Source of the DNA: Cupriavidus pampae
GTDB taxonomy: Bacteria > Pseudomonadota > Gammaproteobacteria > Burkholderiales > Burkholderiaceae
Assembly (NCBI RefSeq): GCF_914271485.1
Contig: NZ_CAJZAG010000005.1
Coordinates: 372,001 to 436,000, forward strand
Direction: 5' to 3'
Length of the DNA stretch: 64,000 nucleotides
Both the position numbers and the translations under genes were made by a program. The notes under the pieces were generated by a model. The model worked only from the letters and a program-made list of their open reading frames with translations, made no database searches and was not told the origin of the DNA. This document shows positions 38,539 through 49,375 of this stretch, one piece after another (position 1 is the first letter of the stretch; each line of letters starts with the position of its first letter).

Positions 38539-39818
38539 CTCGATACTCCTTTCGATTCGAACAGACGGTGAGGGGAACTGGGAAACGAAGCCAACGCGAG
38601 GCACAGCCCGGTGGCAATCGCCGTGGTCACCACGATGGCCGTCACGGCCAGACCCAGCGTGCTACCGATAACCGCCAGCGACGCGTGCTCGCCCGCATTC
38701 ATCAATTGCAGGCCGCCAATCGCCGCGCGGAACGCATACGAGCCGGGAATCATCGCCACCACGCCCGGAAACGCGAACGTCACCGCTGGCACGCCAAGCC
38801 GATGCGCCAGCCCGCGCGCCAGCAGCGTGGCCGCGAAGGCACCGGCCAGCGACGCTGCCGCCAGTCCGATGCCCAATGTCTCGAGTCCAGTGCGCAGCCC
38901 ATGTCCAACCATCGCGCAGACGACGCAGGCCCAGGCCATGCGCGGCGGCACGTTGAAGAGCAATGCATAGCCGGCTCCGGCGAGCGCCGAAAACAACAAG
39001 TCCTCGCCGATGCTCAGCATGGTCACCGGGCCATTCAACGGCAGGTTGTCGTCGAACAAGCCCGCGGCAAGCAGTAATCCCAGAGCAATCGCCAGCACCG
39101 TGACAGTGCCAGTCAGCAGCCGTGCGATGCCCACGCCAGCATGCCCTGACAACGTGTCGCGCACGCCGTTGAGCAGTGGCACGCCGGGGACGAGAATCAT
39201 GCCGGCAGCCACCAGACAAAGCGTCGGCGGGATCCCGGGAAATAGCTTCATGCCAAGCGCGCCAACGCTGCCACCCACGAACGCGCAGACGGCCGCGCCC
39301 GCCACCGCATTGGTTTCGGAGCGCGCCAGGAGCATCCGTACCGCCTGCGTGACCATGCCCACTACCAGCGAGACCGCCACCACCTCCCACGCGCCGCCGA
39401 ACAGCCGCGCCAACGCGGCAGCCGCCACGCCAACGCCGATAATTACGAGCCAATGGGGATAGCCGCGGCGCTCCCACGGCAGGCGCTCGTAGGCCACGGC
39501 ATCGAACGCGGCAGGTCCATAGCGCAGCATGTCGGCCAGCACGGCGAGCGTACCGACATTGACGGCCGCACCGGTGAACGTTGCGCCCACCTTGGTGCGA
39601 AAGCCGCTGTCGTTCTCGAGCGTCAACACCAGCCCATCGACGCACACCAGCACATGCGCGCGATAGCCAAGACGCGCGGCCAGCGTGGCCATCGCTGCGC
39701 TGGTATGCGCGGCATCGGCACCGTTCGCCATCATCGAGCGGCCCATGCGCAACGCAATATGCGCTACCTGTGCGACGGCAACCCCATGCGTCTCTAGCTC
39801 AAGCCCCGGCGAGTCCAT
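38535..39818 (-). CDS. Threonine/serine exporter family protein (ThrE type)
   Basis: The 427-residue protein has a soluble N-terminal part of about 110 residues (THTSAAMATLAARLGY-like region) followed by about ten membrane helices, matching the fused ThrE architecture (DUF1212 plus DUF3815 domains). The motif NGVRDTLSGHAGVGIARL is typical of this family. The ATG at 39818 overlaps fumC by 20 bases, and its end overlaps the cupin gene by four. Export of threonine and serine is the known family role; a dicarboxylate substrate is also possible here given the neighbours. Confidence 0.85.
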   Translation of the reverse strand: MDSPGLELETHGVAVAQVAHIALRMGRSMMANGADAAHTSAAMATLAARLGYRAHVLVCVDGLVLTLENDSGFRTKVGATFTGAAVNVGTLAVLADMLRYGPAAFDAVAYERLPWERRGYPHWLVIIGVGVAAAALARLFGGAWEVVAVSLVVGMVTQAVRMLLARSETNAVAGAAVCAFVGGSVGALGMKLFPGIPPTLCLVAAGMILVPGVPLLNGVRDTLSGHAGVGIARLLTGTVTVLAIALGLLLAAGLFDDNLPLNGPVTMLSIGEDLLFSALAGAGYALLFNVPPRMAWACVVCAMVGHGLRTGLETLGIGLAAASLAGAFAATLLARGLAHRLGVPAVTFAFPGVVAMIPGSYAFRAAIGGLQLMNAGEHASLAVIGSTLGLAVTAIVVTTAIATGLCLALASFPSSPHRLFESKGVSR

Positions 39819-41256
39819 GGCCGACCATGTCGAGCGGCTTGATCGTGCGATCGAACAGGGCTTCGTCCACCTTGCCCGAAGCCAGCGCGGCCTGCTTGAG
39901 CGTGAGCCCCTCGGCGATGGCTGTCTCCGCGATATGCGCCGCATTCTGATAGCCAATCACCGGCGACAGCGCAGTCACCAGCATCACGCTGCCCTCAACG
40001 TACTGCTGGATCTTCTCGCGATTGATATCGGTGCCTTCCACCGAGTATTTGTGGAACTTGTCGCAACCGTCGGCGAGAATTCGTGCCGAATGCAGGAAAT
40101 TGTTGATAATGACCGGCCGCATGGCATTGAGCTCGAAGTTGCCCTGGCTGCCGGCAAACGCCACGGCGGAGTCGTTGCCCATCACCTGCAGGCAGATCAT
40201 CACCATGGCCTCGCACTGCGTGGGATTCACCTTGCCCGGCATGATCGACGAGCCCGGTTCGTTGTCGGGCAGCTTGAGCTCGCCCAACCCACAGCGCGGC
40301 CCCGACGCCAGCCAGCGCATATCGTTGGCGATCTTCATCAGCACCACCGCCAGATTGCGCAGCGTGCCATGCGCGCGCACCATGGCATCGAGCGAGCCCT
40401 GCGCGGCAAACTTGTTCGGCGCGGTGATAAACGGCTTGCCGGTCAGTTGCGCGATCTGCGCGGCCACGGCCTCGGAGAACCCCTTCGGCGCATTGAGCCC
40501 GGTGCCCACCGCGGTGCCTCCCACGGCCAGTTGATACAGCCCGCCACGACACCCCTCGATATCGACAATCGCATCGCGAATCTGCGCGGCCCAGCCGTGC
40601 CACTCCTGCCCCACCGTCAGCGGCACCGCATCTTCCAGATGCGTGCGGCCGATCTTGACCACGTCGCTCCATCCATCGGCCTTGCGCTCGATCAGGTCCG
40701 CCAGCTGGCTGACTTGCGGCACCAGCACGGTGTCGATCATCTCGATCGCGGCGATATGCATGGCCGTGGGAAACGTATCGTTCGACGACTGCCCCATGTT
40801 CACGTCGTCGTTGGGACCAACGGGCTCCTGCGTACCAAGCGTGCCGCCAAGCAACTGAATCGCACGATTGGAGATCACCTCGTTGACGTTCATATTGCTC
40901 TGGGTACCGGAGCCGGTTTGCCAGACATAGAGCGGATAGTGATCGTCGAGCTTGCCGGCGATCGTCTCGTCCGCCGCCCGCACGATGGCGTCTTTCTTCC
41001 ATTCGGGCAAACGCCCCGCCGTGTGATTGACCAGCGCGCACGCCTTCTTGACGTATCCATACGCGTGATACACGGCCTTCGGCATACGATCGTCGCCAAT
41101 CGCAAAGTGCTGCAACGAGCGTTGCGTCTGCGCCCCCCAGTAGCGGTCCGCGGCCACGGGCACCTCGCCCATGCTGTCGAACTCCCTTCGCATTCCTGTT
41201 TCATTCAGACCGATGGGTACATCGCGGACGACAGGCGTCGAAGGACTGGAGCTCAT
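39799..41256 (-). CDS. fumC: Class II fumarase (fumarate hydratase)
   Basis: The 485-residue enzyme hydrates fumarate to L-malate without an iron-sulfur cluster. It has the superfamily signature GSSIMPGKVNPTQ, the GRTHLEDA loop and the SSNDTFPTAMH segment. The start at 41256 is chosen because GGGAGGCAACC precedes it; ATG 41193 is the alternative and would match the typical fumC start (MRREFDSMGEV) more closely. First gene of fumC-thrE-cupin-mqo. Confidence 0.95.
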   Translation of the reverse strand: MSSSPSTPVVRDVPIGLNETGMRREFDSMGEVPVAADRYWGAQTQRSLQHFAIGDDRMPKAVYHAYGYVKKACALVNHTAGRLPEWKKDAIVRAADETIAGKLDDHYPLYVWQTGSGTQSNMNVNEVISNRAIQLLGGTLGTQEPVGPNDDVNMGQSSNDTFPTAMHIAAIEMIDTVLVPQVSQLADLIERKADGWSDVVKIGRTHLEDAVPLTVGQEWHGWAAQIRDAIVDIEGCRGGLYQLAVGGTAVGTGLNAPKGFSEAVAAQIAQLTGKPFITAPNKFAAQGSLDAMVRAHGTLRNLAVVLMKIANDMRWLASGPRCGLGELKLPDNEPGSSIMPGKVNPTQCEAMVMICLQVMGNDSAVAFAGSQGNFELNAMRPVIINNFLHSARILADGCDKFHKYSVEGTDINREKIQQYVEGSVMLVTALSPVIGYQNAAHIAETAIAEGLTLKQAALASGKVDEALFDRTIKPLDMVGHGLAGA

Positions 41257-41353
41257 GATGGTTGCCTCCCAGCATTGAGAATCAGACGAAGCTTGAGTCT
41301 AGTACACCGCCGTCGTCACATCCACGTCGTGACTTCCCGTTTACACTCCACCG

Positions 41354-42097
41354 ATGCGTGACGACCCCTTGTACCCATCTTCCTCCGCCCTGCCTGACGG
41401 CCTGGCCTGCCACTATTGGAGTGGCGAGACGCTGCGCAGCCGGTCCGTAAGCCAGCGCGTGATGTCGGGCGTGGTCGAAATCGCCCCGGCACCCACGCGC
41501 CTGCTGGCCGATTGGGAGCGCGAGATCGCGCAACACATGATGCTCGATCCCGGCGATGTCAGCGAACTGCCGCTCGCGCGAGCGCGTACACGCTGGCCGG
41601 AATACACGCACTGCGTGCGTGCCGCCTCCACCTGGGCCGGAGGCCTCGGACTACCGGGCTTGCTCACCGCAAGCGATATCGCGCTGATGATCTGCCGCGG
41701 CGCGCGCTACCACCATGACGGCGACTATGGCGGCATGGCGTTCTGCAACCTGTTCCTCAGCGAGGACAAAGGGCAGGACGTGCATTTCCCGTGGCTCGAT
41801 CTGCGCATTCCGTTGCGGCGCGGCACCATGCTGATCTTCGATACCTGCCAGCCACACGCGGTGATCCCACGCACCGGCAGTGGCTTCGATGCCGCCGATT
41901 TCCCCGCCGGGCAAGACAACACGCAGGCATTTCTCACCTGGGAATTGCCGATCGACGATGCACGCGTCGCGCAAATGCTGCGCATCGACTTCGACGTCGA
42001 TCCCGCGGGCGCGGCAACGCTCGACGAAGGCCAGTTGCAGCAGCACGGCCAACGGGTGTCGGTCCGTCCGGATTCCGGGCAGTTATTTCTCTCTTGA
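41354..42097 (+). CDS. 2-oxoglutarate/Fe(II) dioxygenase-like protein
   Basis: The 247-residue protein carries a plausible 2OG-oxygenase metal triad: His120-x-Asp122 (YHHDGDYGG) and His168 (CQPHAV), with Arg173 in reach of 2-oxoglutarate. The YHHDGDYGGMAFCNLFLSED core resembles prolyl-4-hydroxylase-like folds. It is divergent from fumC and is followed 31 bases later by the GbsR-like regulator. The call rests on motif reading only. Confidence 0.6.
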   Translation: MRDDPLYPSSSALPDGLACHYWSGETLRSRSVSQRVMSGVVEIAPAPTRLLADWEREIAQHMMLDPGDVSELPLARARTRWPEYTHCVRAASTWAGGLGLPGLLTASDIALMICRGARYHHDGDYGGMAFCNLFLSEDKGQDVHFPWLDLRIPLRRGTMLIFDTCQPHAVIPRTGSGFDAADFPAGQDNTQAFLTWELPIDDARVAQMLRIDFDVDPAGAATLDEGQLQQHGQRVSVRPDSGQLFLS

Positions 42098-42121
42098 CAG
42101 AAATAACCGAAAGAATAGAAT
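42082..42121 (+). promoter_or_regulatory. Promoter and overlapping operator of the GbsR-like gene
   Basis: TTGACA (42094-42099) and TAGAAT (42116-42121) are separated by 16 bp. The inverted repeat GTTATTTCT (42082-42090) and AGAAATAAC (42099-42107) covers the -35 box. The ATG begins at 42129, only eight bases after the -10 box, so the mRNA would have no or almost no leader. Confidence 0.75.
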
Positions 42122-42128
42122 ACGACGC

Positions 42129-42656
42129 ATGGAACTGAAACCGATCGCCGAACGTTTCGTGCTGCACTGGGGAGAGATGGGCTCGCGCTGGGGCGTGAAC
42201 CGCACCGTTGCCCAGGTCCACGCGCTGCTGTATCTGGCAGGCCGCCCCATGGACGCGGAAGAGATCACCGTGACGCTCGGCGTGGCACGCTCCAACGTCA
42301 GCAACAGCCTCAAGGAGTTGCAGAGCTGGCATCTCGTCAAGGTGGTACACCTCATGGGCGAGCGGCGCGATTTCTTCGAGACGTCCACCGATGTCTGGGA
42401 ACTGTTCAAGCTGATCGTGGCGGGACGGCGGCAACGAGAGATCGACCCGACGGCCGTGGCACTGCAGGAATGCCTCGACAATCCGGCGATGAGCAAGGAA
42501 GACGACGGCACGCGTCAGCGCATCGAAGAGACACTGAAGTTCATCGAGACCATGAGCACGCTGTCCGATGAGATGCTGCGCCTCAAGCCTGAGACCCTGA
42601 TGAAGACGCTGGGCGTGACGGCAAAGATCAGCAAGGTGGTGCGCCGGCGCAGTTGA
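42129..42656 (+). CDS. GbsR/MarR-family transcriptional regulator, apparently leaderless
   Basis: The 175-residue protein has a winged helix-turn-helix (VAQVHALLYLAGRPMDAEEIT, then ARSNVSNSLKELQ) and a helical C-terminal part, as in GbsR-like MarR relatives. No ribosome site is possible because the -10 box ends eight bases before the ATG. The palindrome in its promoter suggests autorepression, and a similar imperfect palindrome precedes the next operon. It ends in a strong terminator, so it is monocistronic. Confidence 0.85.
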   Translation: MELKPIAERFVLHWGEMGSRWGVNRTVAQVHALLYLAGRPMDAEEITVTLGVARSNVSNSLKELQSWHLVKVVHLMGERRDFFETSTDVWELFKLIVAGRRQREIDPTAVALQECLDNPAMSKEDDGTRQRIEETLKFIETMSTLSDEMLRLKPETLMKTLGVTAKISKVVRRRS

Positions 42657-42679
42657 TGGCTCGCAAGTGAAGACCGATG

Positions 42680-42707
42680 GAAGCGGGCACCAGACCCGCT
42701 TCTTTTT
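42680..42707 (+). terminator. Intrinsic terminator of the GbsR-like gene
   Basis: GAAGCGGG and CCCGCTTC with a seven-base loop are followed by TTTTT. It is a textbook terminator 24 bases after the stop. Confidence 0.93.
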
Positions 42708-42712
42708 GGCCC

Positions 42713-42739
42713 GTTAATTTCTGTTAATACTGAAATAAC
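42713..42739 (+). promoter_or_regulatory. Second GbsR-like operator candidate
   Basis: GTTAATTTC-N10-GAAATAAC repeats the arms of the operator at 42082-42107 with one extra base in the left arm. It lies just before the SDR-DoxX gene start at 42743, so the regulator probably represses this operon too. Confidence 0.55.
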
Positions 42740-42742
42740 TGT

Positions 42743-44068
42743 ATGAATAGGATATCGGAAGTATCACACGCAACGCGGCGCGACGGTACGCGGCTCAGAA
42801 TCCTGGTTTGCGGCGCCACGGGGACGGTGGGCAGCGCGCTCTGCGCGCATCTGTCAGCACTAGGCCATGACGTGATCCGCGGCATGCGCAAGCCGGAGTC
42901 GGCACGCGATATGGCCATGGACTTCAGCACGGACACCACGGTCGAGCACTGGCTGCCCCGCGTGCGCGGCATGCATGTGGTCATCAACGCGGTGGGTATT
43001 ATCGTCGAGTCGAAGACCAACCGTTTCGACGCCCTGCATCACCTGGCGCCCGTCGCGCTGTTCCGCGCCTGCGCCGCAGCGGCTGTCGGCCGCGTCATCC
43101 AGATCTCCGCGCTAGGCGCACCCACCAGCACCACGCCCTACTTCCGCAGCAAGCATGCAGCGGACGAGGTCCTGCGCGGTCTCCCGGTACCGTGGCAGAT
43201 CCTGTACCCCTCGCTGATTTATGCGGAGGACGGCGACTCCGCCACGTTGTTCCGCAATCTGGCGAGCCTCCCGGCGATTCCGGTGCCCGGCCTGGGCGAT
43301 GCGCAGTTCCAGCCGGTACATATCGATGACATCGCCGCCGCCGTGGTCGCGGCAATCGATCCCGCCACACCGCCACGTCAATCGCTGGAACTGGTCGGCA
43401 CCAGCCGTCTGTCGTACGCGGCGATGCTTGCCGCATATCGACGCGGCATGCAGTTCGGGCCGGCGGCGTGGATCACCATTCCCGGCGCGATGATGTCGCT
43501 GGCCGCGCGTGTGGCCGGACACATACCCGGGTCGACCCTGACCCCGGACAACTGGCGCATGCTGCAGGCCGGCAGTCATGGCGATATGACAGCGATCACT
43601 CAGTGGCTGGGACGTCCGCCACTGGCCATCGAACGATTTATTCCGCGTGCCGATGCCGACGGTCTGCGCCAACGCGCACTGGCGACATGGCGCGCACCGT
43701 TGTTGCGCGTGGTGCTGGCCATCGTCTGGCTGGCCACTGCACTGATCACGCTATTCGCGTACCCGCTCGACCGCAGCATGGCCATGCTCGAAGCCGTCGG
43801 CTTGCATGGCGCCTACGCGACCGCTGCCCTGTATGGCGCCATTGCTGTGGATGCGGCATTGGGCGTAGCCAGTCTGCTCTGGCCAGGCAAAAAGCTCTGG
43901 GCCGCGCAGGCCGCACTGATCGTCGGCTACTCGGTGATCATCGCCGCGGCGCTGCCCGAGTTCCTGTGGCATCCATTCGGTCCGCTGCTCAAGAACCTGC
44001 CGATACTCGCCATTCTCGTCATCCTCTACGCGGAGCAACCATCATGGAATACCTCGTCGTCAAGGTGA
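42743..44068 (+). CDS. NAD(P)-binding SDR fused to a DoxX-like membrane domain
   Basis: The 441-residue protein has an N-terminal atypical SDR/NmrA-like domain (RILVCGATGTVGSALCAHL; HIDDIAAAVVAAI) to about residue 300. A C-terminal part then has four hydrophobic helices (LLRVVLAIVWLATALITLF, AAQAALIVGYSVIIAAALP and others) like DoxX/DoxD membrane proteins. The fusion suggests a membrane-tethered reductase. The next gene overlaps it by 25 bases. Substrate unknown. Confidence 0.82.
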   Translation: MNRISEVSHATRRDGTRLRILVCGATGTVGSALCAHLSALGHDVIRGMRKPESARDMAMDFSTDTTVEHWLPRVRGMHVVINAVGIIVESKTNRFDALHHLAPVALFRACAAAAVGRVIQISALGAPTSTTPYFRSKHAADEVLRGLPVPWQILYPSLIYAEDGDSATLFRNLASLPAIPVPGLGDAQFQPVHIDDIAAAVVAAIDPATPPRQSLELVGTSRLSYAAMLAAYRRGMQFGPAAWITIPGAMMSLAARVAGHIPGSTLTPDNWRMLQAGSHGDMTAITQWLGRPPLAIERFIPRADADGLRQRALATWRAPLLRVVLAIVWLATALITLFAYPLDRSMAMLEAVGLHGAYATAALYGAIAVDAALGVASLLWPGKKLWAAQAALIVGYSVIIAAALPEFLWHPFGPLLKNLPILAILVILYAEQPSWNTSSSR

Positions 44069-44508
44069 TTCACATCGTCTCGTCGGTGCTGCTGGTGGGC
44101 ACTGGCTTTGGCACGGCGTTCTATCTCTTCTTCGCTAATCGCTCGGGCTCGGTAGAGGCCATCGCGGTCGTGTCGCGGCTGGTGGTACGCGCCGACTGGT
44201 GGTTCACCACGCCTGCCGTGATCGTGCAGCCGCTGTCCGGCGCATACATGCTCCATATGGCCGGCTATCCGCTGAACTCGCTGTGGATCGTGGCATCGGG
44301 GCTGCTGTACGTGTTCGCGGGCGCATGCTGGCTGCCGGTGGTGTGGTACCAGATCCGCATGCACCGCATGGCCATTGCCGCGCACGCGCAGGGTGCCGCG
44401 CTGCCGGAGCAGTATTGGCACTATGCGCGGCGCTGGGAACTGCTGGGCTATCCCGCGTTCCTGGCGATGGTGGCCGTGTTCGCGCTGATGGTTATCAAGC
44501 CCATGTGA
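44044..44508 (+). CDS. DUF2269 family inner-membrane protein
   Basis: The 154-residue protein has four membrane helices (VVKVIHIVSSVLLVGTGFGTAF, WWFTTPAVIVQPLSGAYML, SLWIVASGLLYVFAGACW, GYPAFLAMVAVFALMV), and its KxxHIxSxxxxxGTGxG start is the DUF2269 hallmark; conserved His and Arg residues suggest haem or redox contact, but this is unproven. Translation is coupled to the SDR-DoxX gene by overlap. The pair may be a small membrane redox module. Confidence 0.85.
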   Translation: MEYLVVKVIHIVSSVLLVGTGFGTAFYLFFANRSGSVEAIAVVSRLVVRADWWFTTPAVIVQPLSGAYMLHMAGYPLNSLWIVASGLLYVFAGACWLPVVWYQIRMHRMAIAAHAQGAALPEQYWHYARRWELLGYPAFLAMVAVFALMVIKPM

Positions 44509-44534
44509 GACTGCTCGGGCAATCAGTCGGGCGA

Positions 44535-45077
44535 TCAGTCGGGCGTGGTGGCGTGAATCGCGCGGATGACTTCGTCGGTGAAGCGTGAATCGCCTACCTG
44601 CTCCTGGCCCGTCAGACGTGCCGTGATCTCCTGGATCACGAAGGCATTGCCGTCCGGATCGCTGAACGAGATATAGGACGTATAGCTCTTGCGCTGCGGG
44701 TTGAAGCCGCTGACCTGGCACTTGCCATCGGCATGATGAAACACGCCGCTGGTGTCGTGGAATGGCTCGCTGACCTCGATCCCGCGTCGCAGCAGATCTT
44801 CGCGCGCAGCGGCAACGTCCGATACCACCAAATGCAGCGAGCGCACCGAGCCCGGTGTCGCCGTCGTGATGTTCTTGCCGAACATGACCGAGCATCCTGA
44901 GCCCGGCGGCGTGAACTGGATGACGCGGTACCCATCGTCGGCCTTGAAGTCGATATCGAGCCGCCAGCCCAGCCGGGTATAGAACTGTTTGGAGCGATCC
45001 GCGTCCGCCACGGGCAGCACAACGATCTCCAGTGCCATCTGCATGGGCGCCCCACCCGCCTTCTGTTCGTCGCTCAT
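44535..45077 (-). CDS. VOC/glyoxalase-superfamily protein
   Basis: The 180-residue protein has VOC modules EIVVLPVADADRSKQFYTRLG and a C-terminal YISFSDPDGNAFVIQEIT, similar to bleomycin-resistance-like or dioxygenase-like members. The start at 45077 follows GAGTGGGA; starts at 45101 and 45215 are longer but lack support. Convergent with the DUF2269 gene and divergent from dmeF. Substrate unknown. Confidence 0.85.
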   Translation of the reverse strand: MSDEQKAGGAPMQMALEIVVLPVADADRSKQFYTRLGWRLDIDFKADDGYRVIQFTPPGSGCSVMFGKNITTATPGSVRSLHLVVSDVAAAREDLLRRGIEVSEPFHDTSGVFHHADGKCQVSGFNPQRKSYTSYISFSDPDGNAFVIQEITARLTGQEQVGDSRFTDEVIRAIHATTPD

Positions 45078-45221
45078 CGTCCCACTCCGCTGTGCCGACA
45101 TTCCGCCACCGGGAATGTCGTGCGAGAAGTCTAGTGAATCCGGGCGAACAGTAAACCTGACGATCGTAGTAGTACTCCCAACTGCGCGCGCGGCTCTGAT
45201 ACGCTGCAAGATCACATCCGC

Positions 45222-45256
45222 GAGCCATCCGAGCCATCCGAGCCATCCGAGCCATC
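45222..45256 (+). repeat. Four tandem 9-bp repeats in the dmeF leader
   Basis: GAGCCATCC is repeated four times (the last copy ends in A) immediately before the dmeF start at 45260. The repeats take the place where a ribosome site would lie; no AGGAGG-like sequence is visible. Confidence 0.85.
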
Positions 45257-45259
45257 ACC

Positions 45260-46219
45260 ATGCACACACACGATCTCTCTCCCTGGACGCATCACCACGT
45301 CTTCGATGCGGGCAATCGGGCCGCCGAGCGCAGCACGCGGCTGGTCATGGTGATCACCGCCGTGACGATGTTCGTGGAAATCGCCGCCGGCCTGTGGTTC
45401 AACTCGATGGCCCTGCTGGCCGACGGTTGGCATATGAGTTCCCACGCGCTGGCCATCGGGTTGAGCGCCTTCGCGTACGCCGCCGCCCGCCGCTATGCCA
45501 ACGACGCGCGTTTCTCCTTCGGCACGTGGAAGATCGAGGTGCTGGCCGGGTTCGCCAGCGCCATCGTTCTGCTCGGTATTGCGGGGCTTATGGTGTTCGG
45601 CTCCGTCGAGCGCATGATCAGCCCGCAGGCCATCCACTACAAGGAGGCCATGGTCGTCACGGTCATCGGCCTGGTGGTCAACCTCGTCTGCGCGCTTGTT
45701 CTCGGCAACGCGCACGACCATGGGCATGATCATGGCCACCATCATCATGCGCACGATCATCATGAAGGGCACGCGCATCACGACCTGAACCTGCGTTCGG
45801 CCTATGTCCACGTGCTGGCCGATGCGGCCACGTCCGTACTCGCCATCGTGGCACTGGCCGGCGGCTGGTGGCTGGGCTGGAGCTGGCTCGACCCGATCAT
45901 GGGCATCGTCGGCGCGGTGCTGGTCGGCATCTGGGCTTTCGGGCTGCTGCGGCAAACCGGCGTGGTGCTGCTCGATCGCGAGATGGATCATCCCGTGGTG
46001 GGCGAAATCCGTGAAGTTCTTGAAACCTTCAACGTAGGCCCCGAAGGCACACAGGTTGCCGACCTTCATGTCTGGCGCGTAGGCAAGGACAAATTCTCCT
46101 GCGCCGTCAGCCTCGTGACCCACGACGCCACGTTGTCGGCGGCACAGGTCCGCGGCGCCCTGCGCATCCACGAGGAAATCGTCCACGTCACGGTGGAGAT
46201 CCACCGCTGTGCGGACTAG
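45260..46219 (+). CDS. dmeF: CDF-family Co(II)/Ni(II) efflux transporter, DmeF type
   Basis: The 319-residue cation diffusion facilitator exports divalent metals from the cytoplasm by proton exchange. It starts MHTHDLSPWTHHHVFD as in DmeF. Metal-site residues are Asp55/His58 (ADGWHMSSHA) and His184/Asp188 (HVLADA). A histidine-rich loop spans about 152-174. Six membrane helices and a C-terminal dimer domain follow the family pattern. It has no visible ribosome site; a 9-bp tandem repeat sits there instead. Co and Ni as substrates are from family knowledge. Confidence 0.92.
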   Translation: MHTHDLSPWTHHHVFDAGNRAAERSTRLVMVITAVTMFVEIAAGLWFNSMALLADGWHMSSHALAIGLSAFAYAAARRYANDARFSFGTWKIEVLAGFASAIVLLGIAGLMVFGSVERMISPQAIHYKEAMVVTVIGLVVNLVCALVLGNAHDHGHDHGHHHHAHDHHEGHAHHDLNLRSAYVHVLADAATSVLAIVALAGGWWLGWSWLDPIMGIVGAVLVGIWAFGLLRQTGVVLLDREMDHPVVGEIREVLETFNVGPEGTQVADLHVWRVGKDKFSCAVSLVTHDATLSAAQVRGALRIHEEIVHVTVEIHRCAD

Positions 46220-46230
46220 CGCTAGTGATA

Positions 46231-46258
46231 AAAACGGCCCGTCGCGAAGGACGGGCCG
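46231..46258 (-). terminator. Terminator of katG
   Basis: Read on the minus strand, CGGCCCGTC and GACGGGCCG form a 9-bp stem with a six-base loop, followed by a T run. It lies 28 bases after the katG stop and 15 bases after the dmeF stop, so it may also stop dmeF. Confidence 0.88.
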
Positions 46259-46286
46259 CAGGGACTACCGTTGGTTTGACTGGCCG

Positions 46287-48560
<2,274 letters not shown>

Positions 48561-48820
48561 CTACCGCACGTATTCTTCTGATCTTTCGCGTCAACGCCGT
48601 CATACCTGGCCGGAGCGGCCAGACCGCCGCACACGAAATATAGTAGAGACGCCGCGTCAACAACATGTGAGCTTTGTAATCGGCCCGATAGTGCATTGCT
48701 ATGAGCCCGAAAAGGATCGCATCATGCTCGGGTTAGTACCCACCGAATGGTGCGCGGCACCTGACCTATAGTGGCCATACGCAAGACAACTGCAGCGCTC
48801 AATCGCTCGGAGGTTGCGTC

Positions 48821-49285
48821 ATGACCATGGCTATCACGCTGGCGCGGAGCCTTACCCGCAAACAGGTTCGCTTCGAAACGGTACGCCGCGCCCGCGGTCC
48901 GACTCCCATATCCGATACGTGTATTCCCGGCGATCGGCTCGCGCGGACCGTGTTGCTGGAGGACGAACGCGGCTACGTCATCGCCGTCCTGCCCTCCACG
49001 CATCGTCTGAGGTTGTCAGAGATCTGCGCGCAAAGCGGCCGCACGCTCAAACGCGTGCATGGCGATGGCGTGCGCGAAGTCTTTCGGGACTGCGCCTTCG
49101 ATGCGTTGCCACCCGTTGGCATGTTGCAGGGCACACCCACCTGGGTGGATGACAGCCTGCTGCTGCACGGCGACGTCTACTTCGAGTCGGGTGACCGGGA
49201 AGAAGTCGTGCATATGACCACCGAGGAATTCGGCGCGCTGCTGGGCGATGCGCGACACGGACATTTCTCGCATCGCATGATGTAG
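48821..49285 (+). CDS. YbaK/aminoacyl-tRNA deacylase-domain protein
   Basis: The 154-residue protein has the YbaK/ProX fold with the ARTVLLEDERGYVIAVLPSTHRL strand-helix segment and GMLQGTPTWVDDSLL near the active site. Members hydrolyse misacylated tRNAs such as Cys-tRNAPro or Ala-tRNAPro. Lysine at the usual catalytic position is not obvious here, so activity is unsure. CGGAGG precedes the ATG at 48821. It is separate from katG (divergent) and precedes the CGNR gene. Confidence 0.78.
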   Translation: MTMAITLARSLTRKQVRFETVRRARGPTPISDTCIPGDRLARTVLLEDERGYVIAVLPSTHRLRLSEICAQSGRTLKRVHGDGVREVFRDCAFDALPPVGMLQGTPTWVDDSLLLHGDVYFESGDREEVVHMTTEEFGALLGDARHGHFSHRMM

Positions 49286-49322
49286 CCGCGCTGCGCCGCA
49301 GCAAAGTAGACGCTGCAATCTC

Positions 49323-49353
49323 GTAACTTTCAATCAATTCGATTGATGGTTAC
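49323..49353. promoter_or_regulatory. 31-bp GTAAC-N21-GTTAC element A, before CGNR gene
   Basis: GTAAC at 49323-49327 and GTTAC at 49349-49353 are separated by 21 bp, with an inner TCAATC/GATTGA palindrome. It lies upstream of the -10-like TAGAAT at 49370-49375 of the CGNR regulator gene. One of six copies of this spacing in 10 kb. Confidence 0.75.
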
Positions 49354-49375
49354 AGAGTCCGATCGACGCTAGAAT

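Noticed and set aside
39685-41361. Long open frame (558 codons) opposite fumC
   Set aside because: It is antisense to a clearly functional fumarase and rich in His and Arg, as expected from the reverse of a high-GC gene.
44513-44545. Short TCGGGC-containing repeat at the end of the VOC gene
   Set aside because: About three imperfect 10-11 bp units inside and beside coding sequence; too little to call functional.
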